Source of the DNA: an uncultured Sulfitobacter sp.
GTDB taxonomy: Bacteria; Pseudomonadota; Alphaproteobacteria; Rhodobacterales; Rhodobacteraceae
Direction of reading: 5' to 3'
Assembly: GCA_947501805.1 (NCBI GenBank)
Contig: CANMXJ010000004.1
Coordinates: forward strand, 248,001 to 312,000
Length of the DNA: 64,000 nt
The position numbers were made by a program, and so were the translations under genes. How positions within the stretch are numbered: position 1 is the stretch's first letter; the number at the start of each line of letters is the position of its first letter. The notes beneath the pieces are model-generated. The model was not told the origin of the DNA and ran no database searches. It saw only the letters and a program-made list of their open reading frames with translations. Positions 17,138 to 25,236 of this stretch are shown one piece after another.

Positions 17138-18105
17138 CAGTGTGTTCCCTCGTATGCTTCTTCGCCTTCGCCAAGGGTATCCTTGTCGAGATATTTACCT
17201 TCTGACTCTGGCCCTTCCATGAACTCGCACCAGCTGCGATAGAACATGGCAATCGCCTGCAGGATCACCATCACGCAGAACATGCACAGCAGAACCTTGA
17301 ACAGGAAGTATCCGTTAAAGCCGTTGGGTGAAAAACCGATGGTTTCCACATTCCATTTCAATATCCGCGCCTTGCGCAGCAGCAAATCGAGACTGTCAGA
17401 GGCGGACGGGTTTGGCGTCACCAGATGGCGCCACATAAAGAACCAGCCGTAAAGCCATGTAACCACAGCAAAAGGGATCATGAAGAACAGCGCACCAAAC
17501 ATATCGACGATCTTTTTGGTGCGAAACTTCGCCCCTGCATAGAACAGATCAACCCGCACATGCCCGCCTTGCACAAAGGTATAGGACACACAAAGGCACA
17601 CGACCAAAGCATTGAAAAGTTTCAGTTCTTCGGCAAACCATGAAATGTCGAACTGAAGCGGTATGCCAAAACCGATAGAGATATCGGGCCGTGTGAATAT
17701 TCGCTGCATGAAGACAATGATGATTTGTTGCAGCACCATGATCAGACCCGCCCATGCAAACAGCCGCCCCATACCGTTGGCGAACCATTCAAGCGCGCGG
17801 ACAACAGCCCACATCACCTGACGACGCCAGATGCCGACACCGGTGAGGATCAGAAATCCAAAAAGACAGACAAAGAAGAATTCGACCGACCCGCCGTAGT
17901 AGATGAAACGCATCATGGCTTGGGGATCGGTCCAGTTCAGCCAAAGCATCGGCTGGAACAGGGCCGCGAAAAAATTGTAAGGGGCTTCAAGAAGGTTGCC
18001 CAGAATGAACTGGATCATCCCAGCGTCTTGGAACTTGTCGAGACAGCTGAGCTTTGCGCCCTCAGCTGCGCGGAAAAATCCCGAACATACTACATCATCG
18101 GCCAT
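17137..18105 (-). CDS. TRAP transporter small permease, enlarged DctQ type
   Basis: The 322-residue DctQ-like subunit has at least five hydrophobic segments including the conserved FAEELKLFNALVVCLCVSY and GGHVRVDLFY region. It is longer than the usual 160-220 residues, with an N-terminal soluble part and a hydrophilic insert (PNPSASDSLDLLLRKARILK). The start at 18105 is fixed by GGGGAGGGG 6 bases upstream. It is followed by the large permease with a one-base overlap. Confidence 0.87.
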   Translation of the reverse strand: MADDVVCSGFFRAAEGAKLSCLDKFQDAGMIQFILGNLLEAPYNFFAALFQPMLWLNWTDPQAMMRFIYYGGSVEFFFVCLFGFLILTGVGIWRRQVMWAVVRALEWFANGMGRLFAWAGLIMVLQQIIIVFMQRIFTRPDISIGFGIPLQFDISWFAEELKLFNALVVCLCVSYTFVQGGHVRVDLFYAGAKFRTKKIVDMFGALFFMIPFAVVTWLYGWFFMWRHLVTPNPSASDSLDLLLRKARILKWNVETIGFSPNGFNGYFLFKVLLCMFCVMVILQAIAMFYRSWCEFMEGPESEGKYLDKDTLGEGEEAYEGTH

Positions 18106-18194
18106 CAATATCCCCTCCCCGGAATGCGCGCGGACTTTATGATCCGTTCTGCGCGTGTCAGAAGTCCTGCGACATCTGTCTTTGATGTGCATCA

Positions 18195-18217
18195 AGGGCC
18201 GCAGCGAATGCGGCCCT
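18195..18217 (-). other. Intercistronic hairpin between dctP and dctQ (TakP-like operon)
   Basis: AGGGCCGCA (18195-18203) and TGCGGCCCT (18209-18217) form a perfect 9-bp stem around a 5-base loop, 22 bases after the binding-protein stop. No T-run follows in the leftward direction. The likely role is 3'-end stabilisation or partial termination, so that binding protein is made in excess over the permeases. Confidence 0.6.
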
Positions 18218-18238
18218 CAAGCTTTTCAAATCAGGCGG

Positions 18239-19327
18239 TTAGCCCTTGTTGCGCACGCGCTCGCGCTGCTCGACGTAGAAGGCGTCGGACTTTGACAGCC
18301 ACTCAGCCGAAGAGGTCAGCGATGCTTCAAAGCTTTCGCGTGTGCGGGCGAACAATTCGTCACCCATGTTTTCGTCCATCACTTCGGCGGACGCTGCACC
18401 AAACGCATCCCAGACATCGTCAGAGAATTGCATGGTTTTTACACCTTGCTGCTGCAGACGGCCAAGTGCGGCACCGTTGTTTGCCAGTGTCTGCGCCAGC
18501 TGAACATGTGTTGTCGCCATTGTGGAATACTCGATGATCTTCTGGTGTGCCGGGGACAGCTCGTTAAATACATCAAGGTTAACAGCTGCAGCCAGACCGG
18601 AGCCCGGCTCGTGGAAGCCCGCTGTGTAGTAGACTTTTGCGACTTCCTGGAAGCCTGCGCGTTCGTCCGCGAACGGGCCAACCCACTCCAGTCCGTCCAG
18701 CGCGCCGGAAGACAGCGCCTGATAAAGTTCGCCACCGGGAATGTTCTGAACGGAAGCGCCCAGCTTGCCCAGAACCTTGCCACCAAGGCCCGGCATGCGG
18801 AATTTCAGACCGTTGAAGTCTGCGGCAGAACCGATTTCGTTGCGGAACCAGCCACCGGACTGTGAACCGGAGTTACCGGCAAGGAAGGATTTGAGGTTGA
18901 AGATCTCGCCCAGCTCGTTGTGCAGGTCGTGACCGCCACCGTGGTGGTACCAGTTTGTCAGCTCTTGCGCTGTGCCACCGAAGGGAACGGCCGTGTAGTA
19001 GGCATAAGCTGGGTGCTGGCCGATGAAATAATAGTCAGCAGAGTGGTACATGTCGGCCTGACCGGAGGACACAGCGTCAAAAACCTCGAATGCACCAACC
19101 AGTTCGCCGGGGGCTTTTTTGTCGATGGTCAATGTGCCGTCGGACATCTCGTTGACCATTGTGTTGAGGTATGACGCCGCATCGTCCAGCACGGCAAAAC
19201 CGCGTGGCCATGATGTAACCATTGTCAGTGTCTTTTTGCCCTGCGCATACACAGGCGCGGCAAGTGTTGTCGCAGCTGCGGCTGTACCGCCGAGGGCAGA
19301 TGTCTTCAGAAATGAACGACGATCCAT
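18239..19327 (-). CDS. TRAP transporter substrate-binding protein, TakP-like
   Basis: The periplasmic binding subunit of the TRAP system, 362 residues. The N-terminus MDRRSFLKTSALGG is a Tat signal with the RR motif, and a cleavage site near VYAQ. Landmarks shared with the 2-oxoacid binder TakP of Rhodobacter sphaeroides include WFRNEI, GLKFRMPGLGGKV and ALDGLEWVGPFADERAGF. The likely ligands are therefore short 2-oxoacids or related organic acids, although ligand specificity in this family varies. GGGAGGAG precedes the start. It is divergent from a two-component pair that may control it. Confidence 0.9.
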   Translation of the reverse strand: MDRRSFLKTSALGGTAAAATTLAAPVYAQGKKTLTMVTSWPRGFAVLDDAASYLNTMVNEMSDGTLTIDKKAPGELVGAFEVFDAVSSGQADMYHSADYYFIGQHPAYAYYTAVPFGGTAQELTNWYHHGGGHDLHNELGEIFNLKSFLAGNSGSQSGGWFRNEIGSAADFNGLKFRMPGLGGKVLGKLGASVQNIPGGELYQALSSGALDGLEWVGPFADERAGFQEVAKVYYTAGFHEPGSGLAAAVNLDVFNELSPAHQKIIEYSTMATTHVQLAQTLANNGAALGRLQQQGVKTMQFSDDVWDAFGAASAEVMDENMGDELFARTRESFEASLTSSAEWLSKSDAFYVEQRERVRNKG

Positions 19328-19438
19328 AAGGATACTCCTCCCAGAGTTATAGTATGCCCGCGCCGATTTCAGTTTACGCGCGGGTCGTTTCAGGTGAGCC
19401 CACACTAACGCCGCAATCAAAAGATGAAATACCTAGTA

Positions 19439-19446
19439 CTACGTAG
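19439..19446. promoter_or_regulatory. CTACGTAG palindrome in the TRAP/two-component divergent region
   Basis: A perfect 8-bp palindrome embedded in CTAGTACTACGTAGC, 112 bp upstream of the dctP start and 111 bp upstream of the kinase start. NarL/FixJ-type regulators bind short dyads, so it is a candidate site for the response regulator encoded at 21000. The evidence is position and symmetry only. Confidence 0.35.
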
Positions 19447-19557
19447 CTGTCGCGATGCTTGCGGTTTGGTCTTTGAAATAACGCCAAAATGGCAGGTTTC
19501 ATGGACGACATACCCGCCTGTTAGCGCCAACAGATCGCCCTGCCCTTTGAATCAGCC

Positions 19558-21003
19558 GTGATTCGGCGTATCGAATCGTTTATGCATCGACTCTCTGTCC
19601 CTTTCCTTCTCAGCTATGCTCAAAAGCTCACATTGCTGGCTGCGATCCCGTTGATTGTAGCTGTGGCCGCGATTGCAATGCTGGTCGCCTGGCAGGCGCG
19701 TGCGCTGGCAGAGCGGGAAATCACAACGCTGGAAACACAGCTGATCGAAGCCAAGAAGGCAGAGCTGCGCAACTACGTTACTCAGGCGCGTAATGGGTTC
19801 TACTTTATATATGGCAACGCGGACCCGAATGATGAAGCCGCCAAACAGCGGGTCGCCCAAATCCTGTCGGCTATGATCTTTGGTGATGAGGGCCAGTTCT
19901 TTGTCTATGATTATTCCGGTACACAGTTGGTCAGCCCGCGCCAGACTGATCGGATCAACCGCAACTGGACCGGCCAGACCGACAGTGAAGGGACCGATGT
20001 TGTCGACGCGCTGATCCGCATTGCGCGCGACGGTGCCGGTTATCACAGCTATTTGTGGCCCAAGCCAAGCACCGGACAAGAGGCGCGCATGATCACCTAT
20101 GTGACTTCTTTTCCATCCTGGCAGTGGGCTGTTGGCACAGGCGTTTTCATCGACGACGTGCTCGCCTCGATTGCTTCCGCGCGGGCGGATGTGGAGGCCC
20201 GTGTCCAGCGCACGTTTCTTTACATCGGTGTGATCACACTGGTCGCGCTGCTGGTGGTGTTTGGTACAGGCATGGTGATTAACCTGCGCGAAAGACGGCT
20301 TGCGGATGCCAAACTGAAAAAGCTTACTCAGCGGGTGTTTGATGCCCAAGAAGAAGAACGCGGGCGCGTGGCCCGCGAATTGCATGACGGCATCAGCCAA
20401 ATTCTGGTGGGCGTACGCTATGCGCTGGACAATGCGCGACGGCGTTTGGAACGTGGCGATGCGCGTGCATCCGAACCCTTGGGCAAGGGCATCGAAAGTC
20501 TGAGCGAAGCCATCACAGAAGTCCGCCGCATCAGCCGTGATTTACGCCCCGCTGTTCTGGACGATCTTGGGCTTGGTCCCGCCCTCAAGACTCTGGCTGA
20601 GGAATTCGAGGCCCGCACCGGCATCACTTGCGTCTTTGAGACCGTGGTATTTCGCAACCGGCTGGACGACGAAGCCAAAATTGCGTTGTACCGGATTGCC
20701 CAGGAGGCTTTGACGAATATTGAACGCCACGCTGGCGCGAGCCAGCTTACCATTGATCTACGCGGGCATCGTCGGGGCGCAACCTTGCTCATCAGCGACA
20801 ATGGGAAGGGTCTGAGCACCCGCCACTCCGAAGCCTCACCGGGGCTGGGCCTGCGCAACATGCAGGAACGGATGGAGCAATTGGGTGGCACCTTGATCCT
20901 GCGCGAAAGCAACACGGGCGGAACAACCATTGAAGCAACCTTGCCCCTTAGCCATATGTTGCCCCCAGACACCGCCGAAACATCCAAGGTTGCTGCACAA
21001 TGA
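19558..21003 (+). CDS. Cache-domain sensor histidine kinase (NarL-system type)
   Basis: This membrane sensor kinase (481 residues) has a first membrane helix (residues about 22-44), a periplasmic Cache-type domain (GFYFIYGNADPND, GDEGQFFVYDYSG, WQWAVGTGVFIDDV), a second helix (LFLYIGVITLVALLVVFG region), then a HisKA_3 dimerisation domain with RELHDGISQ (phospho-acceptor His276) and an HATPase domain (QEALTNIERHAGA, DNGKGL, GLGLRNMQER). It overlaps the response regulator gene by ATGA. The divergent TRAP operon suggests it senses a small organic acid; that is inference from position. A GTG at 19558 and an ATG at 19582 are both possible starts. Confidence 0.92.
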   Translation: MIRRIESFMHRLSVPFLLSYAQKLTLLAAIPLIVAVAAIAMLVAWQARALAEREITTLETQLIEAKKAELRNYVTQARNGFYFIYGNADPNDEAAKQRVAQILSAMIFGDEGQFFVYDYSGTQLVSPRQTDRINRNWTGQTDSEGTDVVDALIRIARDGAGYHSYLWPKPSTGQEARMITYVTSFPSWQWAVGTGVFIDDVLASIASARADVEARVQRTFLYIGVITLVALLVVFGTGMVINLRERRLADAKLKKLTQRVFDAQEEERGRVARELHDGISQILVGVRYALDNARRRLERGDARASEPLGKGIESLSEAITEVRRISRDLRPAVLDDLGLGPALKTLAEEFEARTGITCVFETVVFRNRLDDEAKIALYRIAQEALTNIERHAGASQLTIDLRGHRRGATLLISDNGKGLSTRHSEASPGLGLRNMQERMEQLGGTLILRESNTGGTTIEATLPLSHMLPPDTAETSKVAAQ

Positions 21004-21644
21004 CAGAACAAACCCGCGTTGTAATTGTAGATGATCATCCGATGGTTGCCGAAGGCATCCAGTCGATCCTTGAAAGCTATGACGACATCAACGTCATCGC
21101 GACGCTGAACAACGGTCGCGATGCCATAGACCAGTTGGATGCCCTTGATCCCGATGTGGTTCTGATGGATTTGAACATGCCGGAAATCGGCGGGCTGACT
21201 GCTACCGAAATCATGCTGGAGCGGCGTCCGGGCACGCGTATTGTGATCATGACAATGCACGACAACCCCGAGTACATATCTTCGGCCCTCAGCCACGGCG
21301 CGATGGGTTATCTGCTCAAGGACGTGCCGACGGACGAGATAAAGCAGGCGATTGATGTGGTGATGCGCGGCGAGCGGTATCTGTGCACCGGTGCGCAAGG
21401 CTCAATTGCGCCGAAAGCAAACAATGCACGCGAGGCCCTGACAGAACGCGAACAAACGATCCTGCTGCAACTGGCATCCGGAAAATCAAACAAGGAAGTG
21501 GCAGGTATTCTGGATATCTCGGTGCGCACGGTCGAGACGCATCGCAAGAACATCAAACGCAAACTTGGGATCTCCAGCACGGCTGGCCTGACCCGCTACG
21601 CGCTGGAGCATGGGGTATTGCAAGGGACCGGCGCTCGATTGTAG
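21000..21644 (+). CDS. NarL/FixJ-family response regulator
   Basis: The 214-residue protein has a receiver domain with IVDDHP, phospho-acceptor Asp57 in VVLMDLNMP, and the Lys of YLLKDV, followed by a LuxR-type HTH (LTEREQTILLQLASGKSNK, VSVRTVETHRKNIKRKL). It is translated from the same mRNA as the kinase (ATGA overlap). The most likely targets are its own divergent region and the neighbouring TRAP operon. Confidence 0.93.
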   Translation: MTEQTRVVIVDDHPMVAEGIQSILESYDDINVIATLNNGRDAIDQLDALDPDVVLMDLNMPEIGGLTATEIMLERRPGTRIVIMTMHDNPEYISSALSHGAMGYLLKDVPTDEIKQAIDVVMRGERYLCTGAQGSIAPKANNAREALTEREQTILLQLASGKSNKEVAGILDISVRTVETHRKNIKRKLGISSTAGLTRYALEHGVLQGTGARL

Positions 21645-21665
21645 CGCGGTCCCCTGCCCGTTCAT

Positions 21666-22868
21666 TTAGCCAACAACGTTGAAATCAGGGCCGTAAGGAT
21701 AACCCGTGATGTTTTCATTGCCGTTTTCGTTGATGATCAGAATGTCATGCTCACGGTAGCCACCGGCACCCGGCTGGCCCTCGGGAATTGTCAGCATTGG
21801 CTCCATGGAAATGACCATACCCGGTTCCAGTACCGTGTCGATATCTTCGCGCAGTTCCAGACCCGCTTCACGACCGTAATAGTGTGACAGAACACCAAAC
21901 GAATGGCCGTAACCAAAGGTGCGGTACTGCAACAATTGACGCTCTGCAAAGAAGTCGTTGATTTTGTGCGTGATGTCAGAACATTTGGCACCGGGGACCA
22001 GCAGGCTCATGCCATACTCGTGCGCTGCGACGTTCGCTTCCCAGATGTGGCGGCTGGCATCGTCAACTTCACCGACAAACATGGTGCGCTCAAGTGCCGT
22101 GTAGTAACCGGAAATCATCGGGAACGTGTTGAGGCTGAGAATATCGCCACGCTCCAGCTTGCGGGTGGTTACAGGGTTGTGCGCACCATCGGTGTTGATG
22201 CCGGACTGGAACCAGACCCAGCTGTCGCGGATTTCGGAGTCAGGGAAGCGCTTGGCAATCTCCAGTTCCATCGCGTCACGGCCTGCCATGGCCACGTCAA
22301 TCTCGCGCACGCCCTCTTTGATTGCATCCTTGATCGCGTAACCACCAACATCCGCCACATTCGCACCGGCGCGGATCAAGTCCAGTTCAGCTGCGGATTT
22401 ATGCATACGCTGGCGCATGGTTGTAGGGGCCACGTCTTTGGTTGCGGATGGCTTGAGGAATTCGTCCAGCAGTGCCTTTTGTGCGATGCTCAGGTGATCG
22501 CCTTCAAAACCGATAACCTTGCCGGATCCTGTCACGCTTTCGATGGCGCGCCAGTAGTTGTTCCGCTGCCAATCCGTGTAGGTGATATTGTCGCCATACC
22601 CGCGACGCCAAGGCTGTGCGGCGTCAATACCCGCGCTGAAGGTTACACTTTCCGATGGTGTAACAACACAAGCATAAGGACGGCCAAATGAACAGTACAG
22701 GAAGCCGGAGTAATAGGCGACGTTGTGCATCGAGGTAAATACACAGGCGTCTACGCCAGCAGCCGCCATATCGGCACGCAATTTGGTCAGACGCGCTTCA
22801 TACTCTGAATCTGCGAACGGAAGGATACGATCCCCCTGGTGAAAACGATAATGCTGTGGACGGTCCAT
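21666..22868 (-). CDS. Creatinase (creatine amidinohydrolase)
   Basis: Creatinase hydrolyses creatine to sarcosine and urea, using the metal-free pita-bread fold of the M24 family. The 400-residue product closely follows the Pseudomonas enzyme (about 404): FLYCSFGRPYACVV, QPWRRGYGDNITYTDWQR, INTDGAHNPVTTRK (catalytic His), the ALERT Glu, TFGYGHSFGVLSHYYGRE, and SMEPML with its Glu. AAGGAG precedes ATG 22868. No creatininase, sarcosine oxidase or urease gene is adjacent, so the pathway is split or the substrate is a related guanidino compound. An aminopeptidase P label would be too generic. Confidence 0.88.
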   Translation of the reverse strand: MDRPQHYRFHQGDRILPFADSEYEARLTKLRADMAAAGVDACVFTSMHNVAYYSGFLYCSFGRPYACVVTPSESVTFSAGIDAAQPWRRGYGDNITYTDWQRNNYWRAIESVTGSGKVIGFEGDHLSIAQKALLDEFLKPSATKDVAPTTMRQRMHKSAAELDLIRAGANVADVGGYAIKDAIKEGVREIDVAMAGRDAMELEIAKRFPDSEIRDSWVWFQSGINTDGAHNPVTTRKLERGDILSLNTFPMISGYYTALERTMFVGEVDDASRHIWEANVAAHEYGMSLLVPGAKCSDITHKINDFFAERQLLQYRTFGYGHSFGVLSHYYGREAGLELREDIDTVLEPGMVISMEPMLTIPEGQPGAGGYREHDILIINENGNENITGYPYGPDFNVVG

Positions 22869-23271
22869 CTTAGGCTCCTTCAAAAGCTCGAAACCGTTTG
22901 CGGGTCGAAGGAGCATAGACCTCCCCCACCGCATTAACGGCAAAGCAAGATCCCGGCGTTCAGGAAGGTTAAACAGGTATGCACATTGTGCTGGCGACGC
23001 CATCGCCGACCCATTGACGCTGCTATGCTACCAAATCAGAATCCATGCAATAATAAATACGACACCGCAGGGTCGCTTTTGCAGATTCCCCAAAAACCGC
23101 CAAGCTGGACGGGAAACACCTTTGAATTTTCGAAAGATGCCACTCAGCGCAAGAAAACGAAACATAATGTCGCAAAAAGATCGCCACACGACATGTTTTT
23201 GGCGGCATTCCCTGTTGACGCCCCCGATAACCCCTCATAATGTCCCCGCACGCATGAAGGAGCCTTTGGGC
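22869..23271. other. 403-bp divergent region between creatinase and ilvB leader
   Basis: The left part (22869-23200) holds no gene I can support; the plus-strand frame through it leads into the leader peptide but lacks coding character and a ribosome site. The right end contains a probable promoter (23215-23241) and the ribosome binding site AAGGAG of the leader peptide (23257-23262). Confidence 0.5.
23215..23241 (+). promoter_or_regulatory. ilvB: Probable ilvBN promoter
   Basis: TTGACG at 23215-23220 and CATAAT at 23236-23241 resemble -35 and -10 boxes, with a short 15-base spacer. They lie about 10 bases before the leader-peptide region and would start the transcript near 23248. The spacing is below optimum, so the exact boxes are uncertain. 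Confidence 0.45.
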
Positions 23272-23319
23272 ATGTCACCACTAGTCGTCATTGTGAGAAA
23301 CGCGCGCATGGGCCGGTAA
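23272..23319 (+). CDS. ilvB leader peptide
   Basis: The frame encodes MSPLVVIVRNARMGR, 15 residues, with five branched-chain codons in a row (CTA GTC GTC ATT GTG). AAGGAG stands 9 bases upstream of the ATG; an ATG at 23254 in the same frame would add six residues. A run of Leu, Val and Ile codons just before a terminator and the acetolactate synthase genes is the classic pattern of attenuation by ribosome stalling when branched-chain aminoacyl-tRNAs are scarce. Confidence 0.8.
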   Translation: MSPLVVIVRNARMGR

Positions 23320-23344
23320 CGGTATACCATATTCGACCCCATGC

Positions 23345-23371
23345 GCCCCCGACAAAATCGGGGGCTTTTTT
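23345..23371 (+). terminator. ilvB attenuator (intrinsic terminator)
   Basis: GCCCCCGA (23345-23352) and TCGGGGGC (23358-23365) form an 8-bp stem with loop CAAAA, followed at once by six T residues. It lies 25 bases after the leader stop and 42 bases before ilvB. GCGCATGGG inside the leader (23304-23312) is perfectly complementary to CCCATGCGC (23338-23346), whose last two bases belong to the terminator stem, providing a possible alternative structure. Confidence 0.85.
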
Positions 23372-23412
23372 ATGCGAAACACGAAAACTTTATTGCCGCA
23401 CGGAGCAAAACG

Positions 23413-25164
23413 ATGAAACGCCAAATGACCGGAGCTAAAATGATCGTCCAAGCCTTGATTGACCAGGGTGTCGACACTGTATTTGGATACCCCGGCGGCG
23501 CTGTGCTACCGATCTATGACGAGGTGTTTCAGCAAAACTCGATCAAACATATTCTGGTGCGTCACGAACAAGGTGCCGTTCATGCCGCCGAGGGCTATGC
23601 GCGATCCACCGGCAAACCCGGTGTTGCCTTGGTGACGTCCGGTCCGGGCGCAACAAACGCTGTGACCGGCCTGACGGACGCTTTGATGGATTCGATCCCG
23701 ATTATCGTTTTGACCGGTCAGGTGCCGACATTCATGATCGGCTCTGACGCGTTCCAAGAGGCCGACACCGTTGGCATTACCCGGCCCTGTACCAAGCACA
23801 ACTGGTTGGTAAAGGAGACGGACAAACTGTCCAGCGTGGTGCACGAGGCGTTCCATGTTGCCACGTCCGGTCGTCCCGGCCCTGTGCTGATCGACATTCC
23901 GAAAGACGTGCAGTTCGCAACAGGTATCTACACGCCAAAAACAACGTCCACGTCCCATTACCAGCCGCAAGTAAAAGGCGATCTGGAAGAGATCACCGAA
24001 CTGGTTGCTGCCATTGAAAAGGCCAAGCGGCCCGTATTCTATACAGGTGGCGGCGTTATCAACTCGGGCCCTGCGGCCAGCCAGTTATTGCGCGAATTGG
24101 TCGAGGCGACAGGTTTCCCGATTACGTCGACCCTCATGGGTCTGGGTTGCTATCCTGCGTCCGGCGACAAGTGGCTGGGTATGTTGGGCATGCACGGGCT
24201 TTATGAGGCCAACATGGCGATGCATGGCTGTGATCTGATGATCAACATCGGGGCACGTTTTGATGATCGCATCACTGGTGTGATCGACAGTTTCAGCCCC
24301 AAATCCAAAAAGGCACATATCGACATTGACGCCTCCTCCATCAACAAGGTGATCCGCGTTGATATCCCCATTCTTGGCGATGTTGCGCATGTGCTTGAGG
24401 ACTTGCTGAAAATCTGGAAATCACGCGGCCGCAAAACCAATTCCGAGGCTGTGGCCAAATGGTGGAAACAGATCGAGGAATGGCGCAGCGTGGATTGCCT
24501 GAAGTTCGAGCAGAAAGGCAAGGTAATCAAGCCGCAATACGCCCTGTCCCGCCTCGAAGCACTGACCAAGGACCATGATCGCTACATCTGTACGGAAGTG
24601 GGCCAACACCAGATGTGGGCAGCGCAATACCTCGGATTTGAAGATCCGAACCGCTGGATGACCTCCGGGGGGCTCGGAACCATGGGCTATGGCTTTCCGG
24701 CCTCTATCGGCGTGCAAATGGCGCATCCGGATGCAACCGTGATCAACGTTGCAGGCGAAGCGTCATGGCTGATGAACATGCAGGAAATGGGCACGGCGAT
24801 GCAGTATAACCTGCCGGTCAAGCAGTTCATCCTGAACAATGAACGCCTTGGCATGGTGCGACAGTGGCAGGAATTGCTGCACGGCGAGCGTTATTCGCAA
24901 AGCTGGTCTGAATCCCTGCCCGATTTTGTAAAGCTGGCTGAAGCCTTTGGGGCCAAGGGTATTCTGTGTTCCGATCCTGACGATCTGGATGACGCCATCA
25001 TGGAGATGCTGAACCATGACGGTCCGGTGATCTTTGATTGTCTGGTTGAAAAGCACGAAAACTGTTTCCCAATGATCCCGTCAGGCAAGGCACATAACGA
25101 AATGCTGATGGGCGATGCGGATACGCAGAATGCAATTGACGCAAAAGGGTCGGTTCTCGTCTGA
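23413..25164 (+). CDS. ilvB: Acetolactate synthase large (catalytic) subunit
   Basis: The enzyme condenses pyruvate with pyruvate or 2-oxobutyrate, the first common step of branched-chain amino acid synthesis, using thiamine diphosphate, Mg2+ and FAD. The 583-residue protein has the TPP-binding FGYPGGAVLPIYDEV start, the catalytic Glu in RHEQGAVHAAEGYA, and GARFDDRITG in the middle domain. The Mg2+/TPP motif usually written GDG...NN reads GEASWLMN...ILNN, with Glu in place of Asp. ACGGAG precedes ATG 23413; the in-frame upstream extension crosses the attenuator and is rejected. Confidence 0.95.
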   Translation: MKRQMTGAKMIVQALIDQGVDTVFGYPGGAVLPIYDEVFQQNSIKHILVRHEQGAVHAAEGYARSTGKPGVALVTSGPGATNAVTGLTDALMDSIPIIVLTGQVPTFMIGSDAFQEADTVGITRPCTKHNWLVKETDKLSSVVHEAFHVATSGRPGPVLIDIPKDVQFATGIYTPKTTSTSHYQPQVKGDLEEITELVAAIEKAKRPVFYTGGGVINSGPAASQLLRELVEATGFPITSTLMGLGCYPASGDKWLGMLGMHGLYEANMAMHGCDLMINIGARFDDRITGVIDSFSPKSKKAHIDIDASSINKVIRVDIPILGDVAHVLEDLLKIWKSRGRKTNSEAVAKWWKQIEEWRSVDCLKFEQKGKVIKPQYALSRLEALTKDHDRYICTEVGQHQMWAAQYLGFEDPNRWMTSGGLGTMGYGFPASIGVQMAHPDATVINVAGEASWLMNMQEMGTAMQYNLPVKQFILNNERLGMVRQWQELLHGERYSQSWSESLPDFVKLAEAFGAKGILCSDPDDLDDAIMEMLNHDGPVIFDCLVEKHENCFPMIPSGKAHNEMLMGDADTQNAIDAKGSVLV

Positions 25165-25166
25165 GA

Positions 25167-25210
25167 CGTTTTCTTTGAAAGAAAACGGTCGGGAACTTTG
25201 AAAGTTCCCG
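25167..25210. repeat. Twin hairpins with a shared core between ilvB and ilvN
   Basis: Two perfect 9-bp stems follow each other: CGTTTTCTT/AAGAAAACG (25167-25187) and CGGGAACTT/AAGTTCCCG (25190-25210). Both have the 3-base loop TGA, so each carries the core CTTTGAAAG. They start right after the ilvB stop and end 26 bases before ilvN. They could tune ilvN expression, or be copies of a small dispersed palindromic repeat. Confidence 0.7.
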
Positions 25211-25236
25211 ATACCCCCAAGTGAAGGAAACGGAAT

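Noticed and set aside
21666..22868. DMSP lyase DddP (also an M24-fold enzyme of roseobacters)
   Set aside because: The sequence follows creatinase motifs (INTDGAHNPVTTRK, SHYYGREAGLE) and lacks the DddP-specific sequence pattern.
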